In this document: piece after piece, positions 34,121-41,923 of the stretch
How positions within the stretch are numbered: the stretch's first letter is position 1
How the letters are laid out: the number at the start of each line of letters is the position of its first letter
DNA from: Candidatus Binatia bacterium
GTDB taxonomy: Bacteria > Desulfobacterota > Binatia > HRBIN30
NCBI GenBank assembly: GCA_026415395.1
Contig: JAOAHD010000002.1
Span: 124,001 to 188,000, forward strand
Length of the DNA stretch: 64,000 nucleotides
Reading direction: 5' to 3'
Notes under the pieces: model-generated
The model's database searches: none
Seen by the model: only the letters and a program-made list of their open reading frames with translations
Told to the model about the DNA's origin: nothing
Position numbers and translations under genes: made by a program

Positions 34121-35367
34121 CGCGCTGCCTCATGATGGCTTTGCAAAGGAAAGCGCAGCCTCACGGTCGTGCCTTGGCCTGCGACCGAATCGATCTCCGG
34201 GGCGTGCCGTTCTCCGTAAAGTCTTACCAAGCGATCCCGCACACTGCGGAGCCCGAGCCCGCGTTCATACAATCGGCCATCGTCGGTGATCCCCACGCCC
34301 GTGTCTTCGACTTCGATCTGGAGCTCGCGCTCGCGCACACGCGCACGGATCACCAGCGTTCCCCCGTCGATTTTTTTGGAAATGCCGTGTTTCACTGCGT
34401 TTTCCACGAGCGGTTGCAAAATGAGGCTCGGCACCGTCTGGCGCCGTGCGGCAGGTTCGACGTCCCATTCCACGGTGAGCTCGTCGCCGAAACGAGCCGT
34501 TTCGATTTCCAAGTACGCGTGGGCAAAGCGTAACTCCTCGTCCAACGGCACGAACTCCGTACCCGAGCGCGAAAGTAAATACCGAAAGACCTCGGCCAAG
34601 CGCTCCACGCAGCGCTCGGCTTGATCCGGATGGATGCGGATCAATTGTGCGATGGAGTTCAGGCTGTTGAAAAAAAAGTGCGGGTGGATTTGTGCCCGTA
34701 GTGCGGCGAGCTGGGCTGAGGCGGCTGCGTCTTCCAATGCGCGAGCGCGTGCTTGCATAACCAGGATGCGCCACCAATGGAGGTTAAAGCCCACGACGCA
34801 GAGAATGGCGGTAGGCACGATGGGGATGAGGAAATAGATCACGGGCGCGTGTCGCAGTGCACTCGCCGGAATGGTGATCGTACGATCTGGCCCGTTATAG
34901 GGATTCAAGATGGAGTGTCCGCCAAAGAGAAAGGAATTGGCTTCGACAGTGAGGAACGATAGCGCCGCAATGGCAACCGCGGAGGTGAGAATTTGTGCGG
35001 CCAATCGCAGTGGAAAGCGCAGGTTGGCAAAACGCGGTAACACCCAAATCCACAACCCGAGAATGACCGTGCATGACAACAGTGTGGCACCAAGGAAAAA
35101 GAAAAACGCTCGTGGTGAGCCCCAGAGGTATAAGTGGACCAGCGCGAGATGGAGGCCAATGGCGAGGCCGGTGAGATACAAAAAGCTTACTTGCAAAACT
35201 TGCGAAGGTGCAGAACGTGGCGGATCCGCCCCTAGTACTGTTGCAGGCGAGGGCCGCGGGGCTGACGGGCTCCGCAGCCGGGGCTCAAAAAGCGACTCCT
35301 TTGCGTGAGTTTGATCCGGCGTGCGCGCCAATGGCGGCCCTTGTCCCTTGACGACGGAAATTGACAT
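34117..35367 (-). CDS. LytS/YehU-type sensor histidine kinase
   Basis: 416 residues (the open frame continues upstream, but the alignment and the position of the divergent promoter favour this ATG). Four hydrophobic helices (about residues 57-195) form the membrane sensor. The kinase part is of the His_kinase family (LytS type): ALRAQIHPHFFFNSLNSIAQLI contains the phospho-acceptor His, followed by FVPLDEELRFAHAYLEIETARFG, LILQPLVENAVKHGI (N box) and a GLGLRSVRDRL ATP region. It transfers phosphate to the overlapping LytTR regulator. No ligand domain outside the membrane is evident. Confidence 0.9.
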   Translation of the reverse strand: MSISVVKGQGPPLARTPDQTHAKESLFEPRLRSPSAPRPSPATVLGADPPRSAPSQVLQVSFLYLTGLAIGLHLALVHLYLWGSPRAFFFFLGATLLSCTVILGLWIWVLPRFANLRFPLRLAAQILTSAVAIAALSFLTVEANSFLFGGHSILNPYNGPDRTITIPASALRHAPVIYFLIPIVPTAILCVVGFNLHWWRILVMQARARALEDAAASAQLAALRAQIHPHFFFNSLNSIAQLIRIHPDQAERCVERLAEVFRYLLSRSGTEFVPLDEELRFAHAYLEIETARFGDELTVEWDVEPAARRQTVPSLILQPLVENAVKHGISKKIDGGTLVIRARVRERELQIEVEDTGVGITDDGRLYERGLGLRSVRDRLVRLYGERHAPEIDSVAGQGTTVRLRFPLQSHHEAAR

Positions 35368-35388
35368 AACTGCGCTCCGGCGCATACT
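35361..35388 (+). promoter_or_regulatory. Candidate sigma-70 promoter giving a near-leaderless transcript
   Basis: TTGACA at 35361-35366 and CATACT at 35383-35388 are spaced by 16 bp. Transcription would begin near 35394-35396, two to four bases before the ATG at 35398, and there is no ribosome-binding site in between. The -35 box overlaps the kinase start codon on the other strand. Confidence 0.45.
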
Positions 35389-35397
35389 AGTGCAGCT

Positions 35398-35766
35398 ATG
35401 AGTGCAAAAAAAGCAGGTTGGTTTGCAGGCTTCTTCGTGACGCTTTTGGGTGTCTCCGCGTTGGTGGCCGTTGCCCAGGAAGAGGTCAAACTGCAAGGCG
35501 AGGTCGTGGATCTGGCTTGCTACATGGCTAAGGGCGCGAAAGGAAGTGGCCACAAGAGTTGCGCACAGATGTGCGCGAAGAAGGGGGTGCCCCTGGGACT
35601 GCTCACCGATGCTGGTGAGCTGTACCTTTTGGTAGATGACCACAACAACGAGGCACCCTACAACGAGGTGAAGAAGCTTGCCGGTGAACGTGCCGAGGTG
35701 ACGGGAAAGAAGTACCTCCGGAACAATTTGCCGGGCATCGTTGTCGAAGGCGTGAAGGGGCTGTAG
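35398..35766 (+). CDS. Small exported Cys/His-containing protein
   Basis: 122 residues with a signal peptide (FAGFFVTLLGVSALVAVAQ). The mature part contains VVDLACYMAKG and GHKSCAQMCAKKG: three Cys and a His in an arrangement that could bind metal or form disulfides. The rest (LYLLVDDHNNEAPYNEVKKLAGERAEVTGKKYLR) reads like a small beta fold related to OB-type domains that follow an added ligand. I recognise no established function. It is divergent from the kinase gene by 30 bp and followed by the tandem CX4CH lipoprotein 25 bp on, so those two may be co-expressed and could be regulated by the two-component pair. Confidence 0.65.
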   Translation: MSAKKAGWFAGFFVTLLGVSALVAVAQEEVKLQGEVVDLACYMAKGAKGSGHKSCAQMCAKKGVPLGLLTDAGELYLLVDDHNNEAPYNEVKKLAGERAEVTGKKYLRNNLPGIVVEGVKGL

Positions 35767-35791
35767 CGCCCGCGACGGCCGCACACTTACA

Positions 35792-36646
35792 GTGCGCAAA
35801 TTGTTGTTTCAGAGGGCTGCCCGAGCCGCGGGGTTTTGGTTTGTCCTCGCCTCGCTGGGCTGTGCTGGTGATGGGCCGCCGCCAACGGCGTCTACGGGAA
35901 ACACGTTTGCTGAGTTGCAAGCGAGCGTGTTCACTCGATACTGCGCGGTTGGGCCGTGCCATTCGGCGGGTGTAGGCGCTGGCGGGTTGGTTCTCGAAGG
36001 ACCAAGTGCGTATGACCAGTTGGTGAACGCTCCGCCGGAAAATTCTGCGGCGCTTGAGGTGGGATGGCAGCGTGTCGTTCCTGGCGTGCCCGACCGGAGC
36101 TTTTTGTGGATCAAGCTTACGGGGCCGGGTCTAGGCCAGGGAAGTCGCATGCCTCTCGGGGCGCCCCCGCTGCCCGAGCAAGAACTTCGGCGGATCGAGG
36201 AGTGGATCTTGGCGGGCGCACCGCGCGGCGGGGAAGCCGTTGGTGGAGTTGGAACGCCAACTCCGTCACCCTCGCCTTCGCCGACACCGATCGCAACCCT
36301 GAATCCGCCGAGTGCCTCCTTTGCCGCACTGGAGAGCCAAGTGCTCCGGCCTCGCTGTGCGGTAGCGTTTTGCCACGATGCGACGACTCGAGCCGGCGGG
36401 TTGGATTTGACCGCGGCATACGACGACTTGGTGGGTGTGCCGCCGACGAACGTTGCAGCGCGCGATGCGGGCTGGCTGCGCGTTACGCCGGGGCAGCCGC
36501 AAGCAAGTTTCCTACTGGTGAAACTCACGCTGAGTGCCTTCGACGAGCGTTGGGGGAGCCCCATGCCGCTGGTCGGCGCGCGGCTCGAACCGCTATGGAT
36601 TGAGGCGCTAACGGCATGGATCGAGGCAGGCGCGCCCAATAATTAG
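35792..36646 (+). CDS. Lipoprotein with tandem CX4CH cytochrome-like domains
   Basis: 284 residues from GTG. The signal peptide ends in a lipobox (LASLGC), so the protein is probably lipid-anchored. Two homologous domains of about 110 residues (45-155 and 175-283) are joined by a Pro/Ser/Thr linker (TPTPSPSPSPTP). Each has a CAVxxCH motif (CAVGPCH, CAVAFCH), GG(L)xL, a Tyr-Asp-x-Leu-Val patch, a Gly-Trp-x-Arg-Val-x-Pro-Gly patch and ends in an alpha-helical W-I-x-A-G-A-P element. The layout resembles the cytochrome-like domains of planctomycetes and myxobacteria, but the heme motif has four instead of two residues between the Cys. Heme binding is therefore possible, not certain. Confidence 0.7.
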   Translation: MRKLLFQRAARAAGFWFVLASLGCAGDGPPPTASTGNTFAELQASVFTRYCAVGPCHSAGVGAGGLVLEGPSAYDQLVNAPPENSAALEVGWQRVVPGVPDRSFLWIKLTGPGLGQGSRMPLGAPPLPEQELRRIEEWILAGAPRGGEAVGGVGTPTPSPSPSPTPIATLNPPSASFAALESQVLRPRCAVAFCHDATTRAGGLDLTAAYDDLVGVPPTNVAARDAGWLRVTPGQPQASFLLVKLTLSAFDERWGSPMPLVGARLEPLWIEALTAWIEAGAPNN

Positions 36647-36738
36647 CCTGCTCTTCCGATCAAAAGCCCTGTGATGCGCTCGATGTAGGACGCAGTGGTC
36701 GCGCCTCCGCCCATCAGGCGTGCTCCGGGCAAGCGGGC

Positions 36739-38901
36739 TCATTCGATTAAGCAGTAGTCCATGCTGTCTGAGCCGTGGGCGGTTCGCACTTCGAGCCGGA
36801 CTGGCTTAAAGCACGTAAAGGGCATACGAACGAAAAGAGTGGTTGGTGTGGCTGCTTCGACGGGAGCGGGAACTTGGTCAACGTACACACAGATTCCCTG
36901 GTAACAAGGGTTGGCATCGCGAACACAGGTGGGGGTAGGAGGTGAGCTTGGGAAGAAGCGATGTCCAAGAATTCGTATGAGTGCTCCGGCCGGAGCGGCC
37001 CGGGGACGTGCCGCTTGGATTCGAGGAGGCTCACGGAGAGCCAGGGGCAGTGCTGGTTCGAGACCAATGCCCGTGGTGGTCCCACCGATATCTCGCTCGA
37101 GCACGACGTCCTCACATCCTGGACTCTGGATGCAGTGTTCCCAATGATTTGCGCGAGCCGAAACGGGCTGATTGTTCAGCACCAGCAAGTTGGGCCGCGC
37201 TAAGCTCAAGCCGTTCCAAGCGAAGAGATTGCTCCCGACGGCATGGAAGGGCCCACCGCCAAAATCAGCACGGCTTCCGGCTTCGACGGCGAATCCGGCA
37301 GCCTGGTTGCACACGAATGCGTTGCCGTTGGCTTGCAGGGATGGACTTCCAGTGTCTTCGACTTTTTGGATGCGGCCACCATCGCGCCCATTGCCGCTAA
37401 AAAAGTTGCTTTGGAGGAAGGCAGCGGAGAGAGCGCGAATGAGCACGCCCGCCCCGGCGTTTGCTCGCACGAGATTGCCTTCGGCAGCGAACAAGGCGGG
37501 ATCTTCGGGAGTAGAAGGATGGGCGCCATTGACTGCGATGCCATTCTGGGCAGTGGCTCCCTCGTTGAGCTCGATGAGGTTGTCCCGCGCGAAAGCTCGG
37601 CCGCCGAGCGTGGCTTGTACGCCACCGTTGGCATTGTGCAGCACCCAGTTTCTCTCGATGCGGGCGTAGGCACCGGCGGTCACTTTGATCCCCTTGTCGC
37701 TTGCACCACGGATCACACAATCCCGGACGACGTTGCTTTTACTGGCAAAATCCTCTCCGGCATGGTTGTCGATCCCCACCGCGTCTCCGGTGGCCGACCC
37801 TTCGATCAGACAATGTTCGACTACGTTGCCGAAGGCAGCAGGACTAGAAATCGAAAGAACATCGCGATCGGCACCGCCGACGTTGCGCAAAACGAGGCCA
37901 ATGATCTGATTGTAAGGGCCACGGATCGCCAGCACGGGAAAAGGGCCGCCATTGGCGTCGATCACACGCATCCAAGTGTTCCCGAGGGCATCGCGGCCGT
38001 CGATGGTGACGTGGCCAGCACTTAGGGTAGGTAAGGGGCCACGGAGCACAATGGTCGACACTTGTCCGGGCGGAAACACTCCATCATCAAAGCGGATGAG
38101 CACGGGTGGGGCCGATGCGTTGGCTAATTCGAGGGCCGAGCGGAAGGACAGTCCGGAATCCGTGCCGTCGCTCGCCGTGGTGACCGTGAACACGGAGGAG
38201 TAGAGGCGCCACCGCTGCCGATTCGCGCGCGTGCCTCCGATGACCATACTTTGTGCGTGCTGTACTTGCCCGACTGCAGGCTCGCCCACCGCAATGTGGT
38301 GCACCCAGATGCCGGGAGCCAAGTTTTCGAAGTGGGCGGGCGCCGGTGCGGTGAGTACGCTGGAGTAAGAGGGCGCCAATGCTGGGCCAGCTTGGCAACT
38401 TGGGAACAGCAGCTCACCTCGGATCTCGGCGGTTGCGTGCGATAAAATAGCGCTGTTTTCGAACTCCACGACTAAACGGGCGCCAGAATCCGGAGGGCAC
38501 GGCTGGGGTGTGGGGGTTATGGTGGGGGTTGGCGTGTGCGTAGGTGTGAGGCTGGGTGTTGGGGTTGCTGTCCTGGTGGGTGTAAAGGAGGGTGTAGGTG
38601 TTGTTGTCGGTGTGGCGGTCGCACTCGGAGTGTAAGAAGCTGTAGGGGTACCGAGCCAAGGCGTTGGCGAGAAAGCCTGGTTGCGCAGGAGAATGACGAG
38701 GGTCCAGTCGGCGACCGACACCACTCCATCGCCGTTCCAATCGAAGCATTCCGGTCTGGGTCGGATCTCAAATAAAGGGGCAAAGTCGAAGCCAGGTTCT
38801 GGTTCGTCAACGGGGCATACTTCTCCTAAGCTTCGGCTGGTACTTGCCAAAAAGAACGCCGGAATGGCGAGGAGGACGAACGCGAGTGTTTGGATCACCA
38901 T
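36739..38901 (-). CDS. Secreted right-handed beta-helix protein with Thr/Pro linker
   Basis: 720 residues with an N-terminal signal segment (TLAFVLLAIPAFFLAST). A short calcium-loop element DWNGDGVVSVADWTLVILLR precedes a Thr/Pro linker (about 83-133). A beta-sandwich-like region follows, then a parallel beta-helix (about 245-600) with periodic asparagine-containing turns such as GNVVEHCLIEGSATGDAVGIDN and SNVVRDCVIRGASDKGIKV, as in pectate-lyase-like or CSLREA-type exported proteins. The C-terminal about 100 residues (PRIQAARPRAAPAGALIRILGHRFF) look like an IPT/TIG fold. The catalytic activity, if any, is unknown. The start lacks a clear ribosome-binding site. Confidence 0.78.
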   Translation of the reverse strand: MVIQTLAFVLLAIPAFFLASTSRSLGEVCPVDEPEPGFDFAPLFEIRPRPECFDWNGDGVVSVADWTLVILLRNQAFSPTPWLGTPTASYTPSATATPTTTPTPSFTPTRTATPTPSLTPTHTPTPTITPTPQPCPPDSGARLVVEFENSAILSHATAEIRGELLFPSCQAGPALAPSYSSVLTAPAPAHFENLAPGIWVHHIAVGEPAVGQVQHAQSMVIGGTRANRQRWRLYSSVFTVTTASDGTDSGLSFRSALELANASAPPVLIRFDDGVFPPGQVSTIVLRGPLPTLSAGHVTIDGRDALGNTWMRVIDANGGPFPVLAIRGPYNQIIGLVLRNVGGADRDVLSISSPAAFGNVVEHCLIEGSATGDAVGIDNHAGEDFASKSNVVRDCVIRGASDKGIKVTAGAYARIERNWVLHNANGGVQATLGGRAFARDNLIELNEGATAQNGIAVNGAHPSTPEDPALFAAEGNLVRANAGAGVLIRALSAAFLQSNFFSGNGRDGGRIQKVEDTGSPSLQANGNAFVCNQAAGFAVEAGSRADFGGGPFHAVGSNLFAWNGLSLARPNLLVLNNQPVSARANHWEHCIQSPGCEDVVLERDIGGTTTGIGLEPALPLALREPPRIQAARPRAAPAGALIRILGHRFFPSSPPTPTCVRDANPCYQGICVYVDQVPAPVEAATPTTLFVRMPFTCFKPVRLEVRTAHGSDSMDYCLIE
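38500..38655 (-). repeat. Coding low-complexity Thr/Pro linker
   Basis: About 50 residues of TPT/TPS units inside the beta-helix protein, much shorter than the stalks at 18470-19038 and 30465-31400. It separates the calcium-loop element from the rest. Confidence 0.8.
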
Positions 38902-38953
38902 GTGTGCGGTTGCTTCTATGGGGACACTCGCCCGCCAGACGCAACCGTAAAAC

Positions 38954-39193
38954 CTACAAATTTGCGCCCCGCCGACGTGTGAGCTCGAGCAGACCTTCGT
39001 TCAGCAATGCGGTTACGAGTGCGGTTCGCGTCACACCGAGCTGCTCTGCGAGTTCGTGAGCCTCCCGCAAAAGCTCGACCGGAATTTTCAGATGAACCGT
39101 TGGCCCGTGATTCAGCGTTGTGCCCCGACGGAGTAGTTCTTCGATGGTGAACGTCGAGAGCGACACCGGCGTGTGCCGCGGCTTCTGACCCAT
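38954..39193 (-). CDS. Ribbon-helix-helix DNA-binding protein
   Basis: 79 residues; AAGGGGG precedes the ATG. The C-terminal half fits a ribbon-helix-helix fold: strand THTVHLKIPVELL-like (PTVHLKIPVELLREA), then helices AHELAEQLGVTRTALVTALLNEGLLEL. It is related to small antitoxin/repressor proteins, but no toxin gene is beside it. The inverted repeat at 39260-39309 lies upstream and could be its operator, though that is unproven. Confidence 0.65.
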   Translation of the reverse strand: MGQKPRHTPVSLSTFTIEELLRRGTTLNHGPTVHLKIPVELLREAHELAEQLGVTRTALVTALLNEGLLELTRRRGANL

Positions 39194-39516
39194 GTATACC
39201 CCCTTCGAATTCTACGCCTGGAACAACATCGAACAGATTGAATCTTATCGTTGATGCCGTCAAGCCTCCGAGGCCGCAGCTCGCAGTGGCAGGGCCGGAG
39301 GAGGCTTGAGGTCCGAGGAAGGCCGGGGCTCAGGGAAGGGACCGATCCCCAACGGAATCGTGAGTGCTCGTGTTCAGGGCGAGAACCCCCCAACCTTTAG
39401 GGCGGGACCTGGCAATGTAAGCATTGGTGGGCAAGGGTAGCGTTGACTTACCGGTGTGCCGCTTTCTAACGTGACGGCATTTCCGCAGGGCATTCCGTGG
39501 CATGGAGGGAAGAACA
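39194..39516. other. Divergent intergenic region (323 bp) before fructose-bisphosphate aldolase
   Basis: No gene seen. It contains a perfect 10-bp inverted repeat (listed separately) and, about 70 bp before the aldolase start, a weak TTGACT (39443-39448) with TAACGT 18 bp downstream that may be its promoter. The ribosome-binding site GGAGGGA stands just before the aldolase ATG. Confidence 0.45.
39260..39309. repeat. Perfect 10-bp inverted repeat, 30-bp spacer
   Basis: TCAAGCCTCC at 39260-39269 is exactly complementary to GGAGGCTTGA at 39300-39309. The spacer is GC-rich. It might form a stem-loop on a transcript or serve as a regulator site for the divergent genes; no T-run follows on the plus strand, so terminator activity there is not suggested. 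Confidence 0.5.
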
Positions 39517-40440
39517 ATGACCGAGCGCGTGCGCGAGATCCTCAGTTGGTATCGAAGCGAGAACCCAGGAGTCCTCACGAATATCGCCCGTTTGTTGAAT
39601 CACGGGCGGTTGGGCGGCACTGGGAAACTGGTGATTTTGCCCGTCGATCAGGGCTTCGAGCACGGGCCGGCGCGCAGTTTTGCACCCAATCCCCCGGCCT
39701 ATGACCCGCGGTATCACTTTGAATTGGCCATCGAGGCTGGATGCAATGCGTACGCTGCTCCTTTGGGTTTCCTAGAAGCTGGGGCAGCGGAGTTTGCGGG
39801 GGAAATTCCCCTGATCCTCAAGTTGAACAACTCGGATACGCTGTACACCGGGACGGATCCTTGCCCGGCTGTGACTGGTAGCGTGGACGATGCGTTGCGG
39901 CTTGGCTGTGTTGCCATTGGGTTCACGATTTACCCTGGTTCGGCGGCGCGCAACGAGATGTATGGCCAACTGCGGGCCTTGGCCGAGGAAGCGAAACGGA
40001 AAGGGTTGGCGGTGGTGGTGTGGTCGTATCCTCGCGGGTCGGGCTTGAGCAAGGCCGGCGAGACTGCCGTGGATGTGGTCGCCTATGCTGCGCAAATTGC
40101 GGCGCAACTCGGGGCGCACCTGATCAAAGTGAAACCCCCGACAGCTCACCTCGAGCAAGACTCGGCCCGCAAGGTGTACGAGAAGGAGCGGATCCCCATC
40201 GAGACCTTGGCCGACCGTGTACGGCACGTCGTGCAGAGTGCGTTCAATGGGCGGCGGATTGTCATTTTCTCGGGAGGCGAGGCCAAGGAAACCAGCGCCA
40301 TTCTGGATGAAATTCGCGCCATTCGTGATGGCGGCGGGTTTGGCTCCATCATCGGCCGGAACTCGTTCCAGCGGCCACGCCGTGAGGCGATCGAGTTTCT
40401 GCACACGGTGATGGACATTTATGCGGGCAAGGTGAAGTAA
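39517..40440 (+). CDS. Class I fructose-bisphosphate aldolase (FbaB/DhnA family)
   Basis: 307 residues; the ATG after GGAGGGAAGAACA is preferred to one five codons earlier. The family blocks are present: LVILPVDQGFEHGPARSF near residue 35, NDVGxx-like PLILKLNNSDTLY, CVAIGFTIYPGS, AHLIKVKPPTAHLEQ with the expected Schiff-base lysine (IKVK), and IFSGGEAKE phosphate-binding region. Cleaves or forms fructose 1,6-bisphosphate in glycolysis/gluconeogenesis, matching the GlpX fructose-bisphosphatase at 47732. It stands as a single gene. Confidence 0.9.
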   Translation: MTERVREILSWYRSENPGVLTNIARLLNHGRLGGTGKLVILPVDQGFEHGPARSFAPNPPAYDPRYHFELAIEAGCNAYAAPLGFLEAGAAEFAGEIPLILKLNNSDTLYTGTDPCPAVTGSVDDALRLGCVAIGFTIYPGSAARNEMYGQLRALAEEAKRKGLAVVVWSYPRGSGLSKAGETAVDVVAYAAQIAAQLGAHLIKVKPPTAHLEQDSARKVYEKERIPIETLADRVRHVVQSAFNGRRIVIFSGGEAKETSAILDEIRAIRDGGGFGSIIGRNSFQRPRREAIEFLHTVMDIYAGKVK

Positions 40441-40519
40441 AACGCTGCCTGGAACTCCGGCACCGAATCTTGTGATGGCTGCCGCCGTGTGCATCGGCTA
40501 GGACTGACCCGAGTAGTGG

Positions 40520-41662
40520 TCAGCTCTTGAGAAGATTGCGTGCGATGACCACCCGCTGGATTTGCGAAGTCCCCTCGTAAATTTGCAGCAACTTCGCGTC
40601 GCGCATGAGCTTCTCCACGGGGTATTCCCGCATGTAGCCGTAACCTCCGAAGATTTGCACCGCGTCCGTCGTGATGCGCATGCACGCATCGGCCCCAAAT
40701 GCCTTCGCATAGCTGGAGACGATGGGGGCTCCAGCTCCTTGATCGAGAAGCCACGCCGCCTTGTACGTAAGCAAGCGCATCGCCTCGATCTCGATTGCCA
40801 TGTCCGCAAGCATGAACTGGATCGCCTGGAAATTCGCGATCGGCTGTCCAAACGCCTGGCGCTCGAGCGCGTACTTCTTGGCTTCGTCGAGCGCTCGCTG
40901 AGAAATACCGATAGCGATGGCCCCGATTTCTGGCCGGGTGTGATCGAAGGTTTGCATGGCGAGCTTAAATCCCTGGCCCTCCTCGCCCACGAGCGCGCTT
41001 TTGGGAACCACGACCTCTTCGAATACGACCTCTGCAGTGTCGGCCGCGCGTTGCCCGAGCTTCCCGTGCATTCGGCGGCGACGAATGCCTGGGGTATCTG
41101 CCGGCAGGACGAAGCAGGAAATGCCTTGGTGGCGGAGATTACGGTCACGGGTAGCAAACACCGTGTACCAGTGGGCCATGGAGCCATTGGAAATGAAGTG
41201 TTTGACGCCATTGATCACGAAGTCATCCCCAACGCGTCGATAGGTTGTCGACATTCCCGCCACATCGGAGCCAGCGCCCGGTTCTGTGGTGCAAAAAGCG
41301 GCGAAGGTAAATTCGTGAGCCAGCATGCCCAAGTACTTTTTCTTTTGTTCCTCGCTGCCCGCTTTGATGAGCGGCACCGCGGCCAAGCCATTGGCGGCCA
41401 GTGCGTTGGTAATGCCCGCGCAGCCGTAGTTCAGCTCCTCGAGGATCAGGATTGTATCGAGCACGCCGAGGCCTGGTCCGCCGTACTCTTTGGGCACTTC
41501 CAGGTTCATCAAGCCCAGTTCCCAAGCTTTACGGCATACCTCTACAGGAAACGTTTCCGTTTCGTCGCACTTTGCGGCAATCGGGATGATTTCCTCCGCC
41601 GCAAATTTCCGTGCGAGCTCCTTCATTTCGCGTTGCTCAGGGCTCATTTCGAATGAAAACAT
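40520..41662 (-). CDS. Acyl-CoA dehydrogenase
   Basis: 380 residues from the ATG that follows GCAAGGAGGTATTCC, an excellent ribosome-binding site. Full architecture of short/medium-chain dehydrogenases: EYGGPGLGVLDTILILEEL, FCTTEPGAGSDVAGM, FVINGVKHFISNG, QFMLADMAIEIEAM, and the catalytic-Glu motif LLQIYEGTSQIQR intact. It oxidises acyl-CoA at C2-C3 and passes electrons to ETF. No beta-oxidation partners adjoin it here, so the chain-length preference is unclear. Confidence 0.92.
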   Translation of the reverse strand: MFSFEMSPEQREMKELARKFAAEEIIPIAAKCDETETFPVEVCRKAWELGLMNLEVPKEYGGPGLGVLDTILILEELNYGCAGITNALAANGLAAVPLIKAGSEEQKKKYLGMLAHEFTFAAFCTTEPGAGSDVAGMSTTYRRVGDDFVINGVKHFISNGSMAHWYTVFATRDRNLRHQGISCFVLPADTPGIRRRRMHGKLGQRAADTAEVVFEEVVVPKSALVGEEGQGFKLAMQTFDHTRPEIGAIAIGISQRALDEAKKYALERQAFGQPIANFQAIQFMLADMAIEIEAMRLLTYKAAWLLDQGAGAPIVSSYAKAFGADACMRITTDAVQIFGGYGYMREYPVEKLMRDAKLLQIYEGTSQIQRVVIARNLLKS

Positions 41663-41923
41663 GGAATACCTCCTTGCCCCGCGGGCGGGATGGGTTCGGG
41701 TTGCGTTCGCGGCAGTAGCACGTGGCGAGGCCAGCAATCCAGGGTGGTGACAAAGGTGCTTGCTTTAGACCGGCAGTTGTGCGCTAAAGGCGGCTTCGAC
41801 TGCGCGGAATCTTTTTGTTTGACAAACCTGGTGCGGGGTTGAAGAAAGGAGCCCGCAATCTGCAATGGCCCGAAGGCAAAGAATTTGGTAAGCCGGTCGC
41901 GATCCAAACGAGGAGAACGGTAG

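Noticed and set aside
36643-36738. 31 codons in frame after the stop of the beta-helix protein, reading like a peptide
   Set aside because: It could be read only by stop-codon read-through, has no ribosome-binding site of its own and is short enough to be chance.
40562-41656. 364-codon plus-strand frame
   Set aside because: Antisense to a well-conserved acyl-CoA dehydrogenase with full active-site motif.
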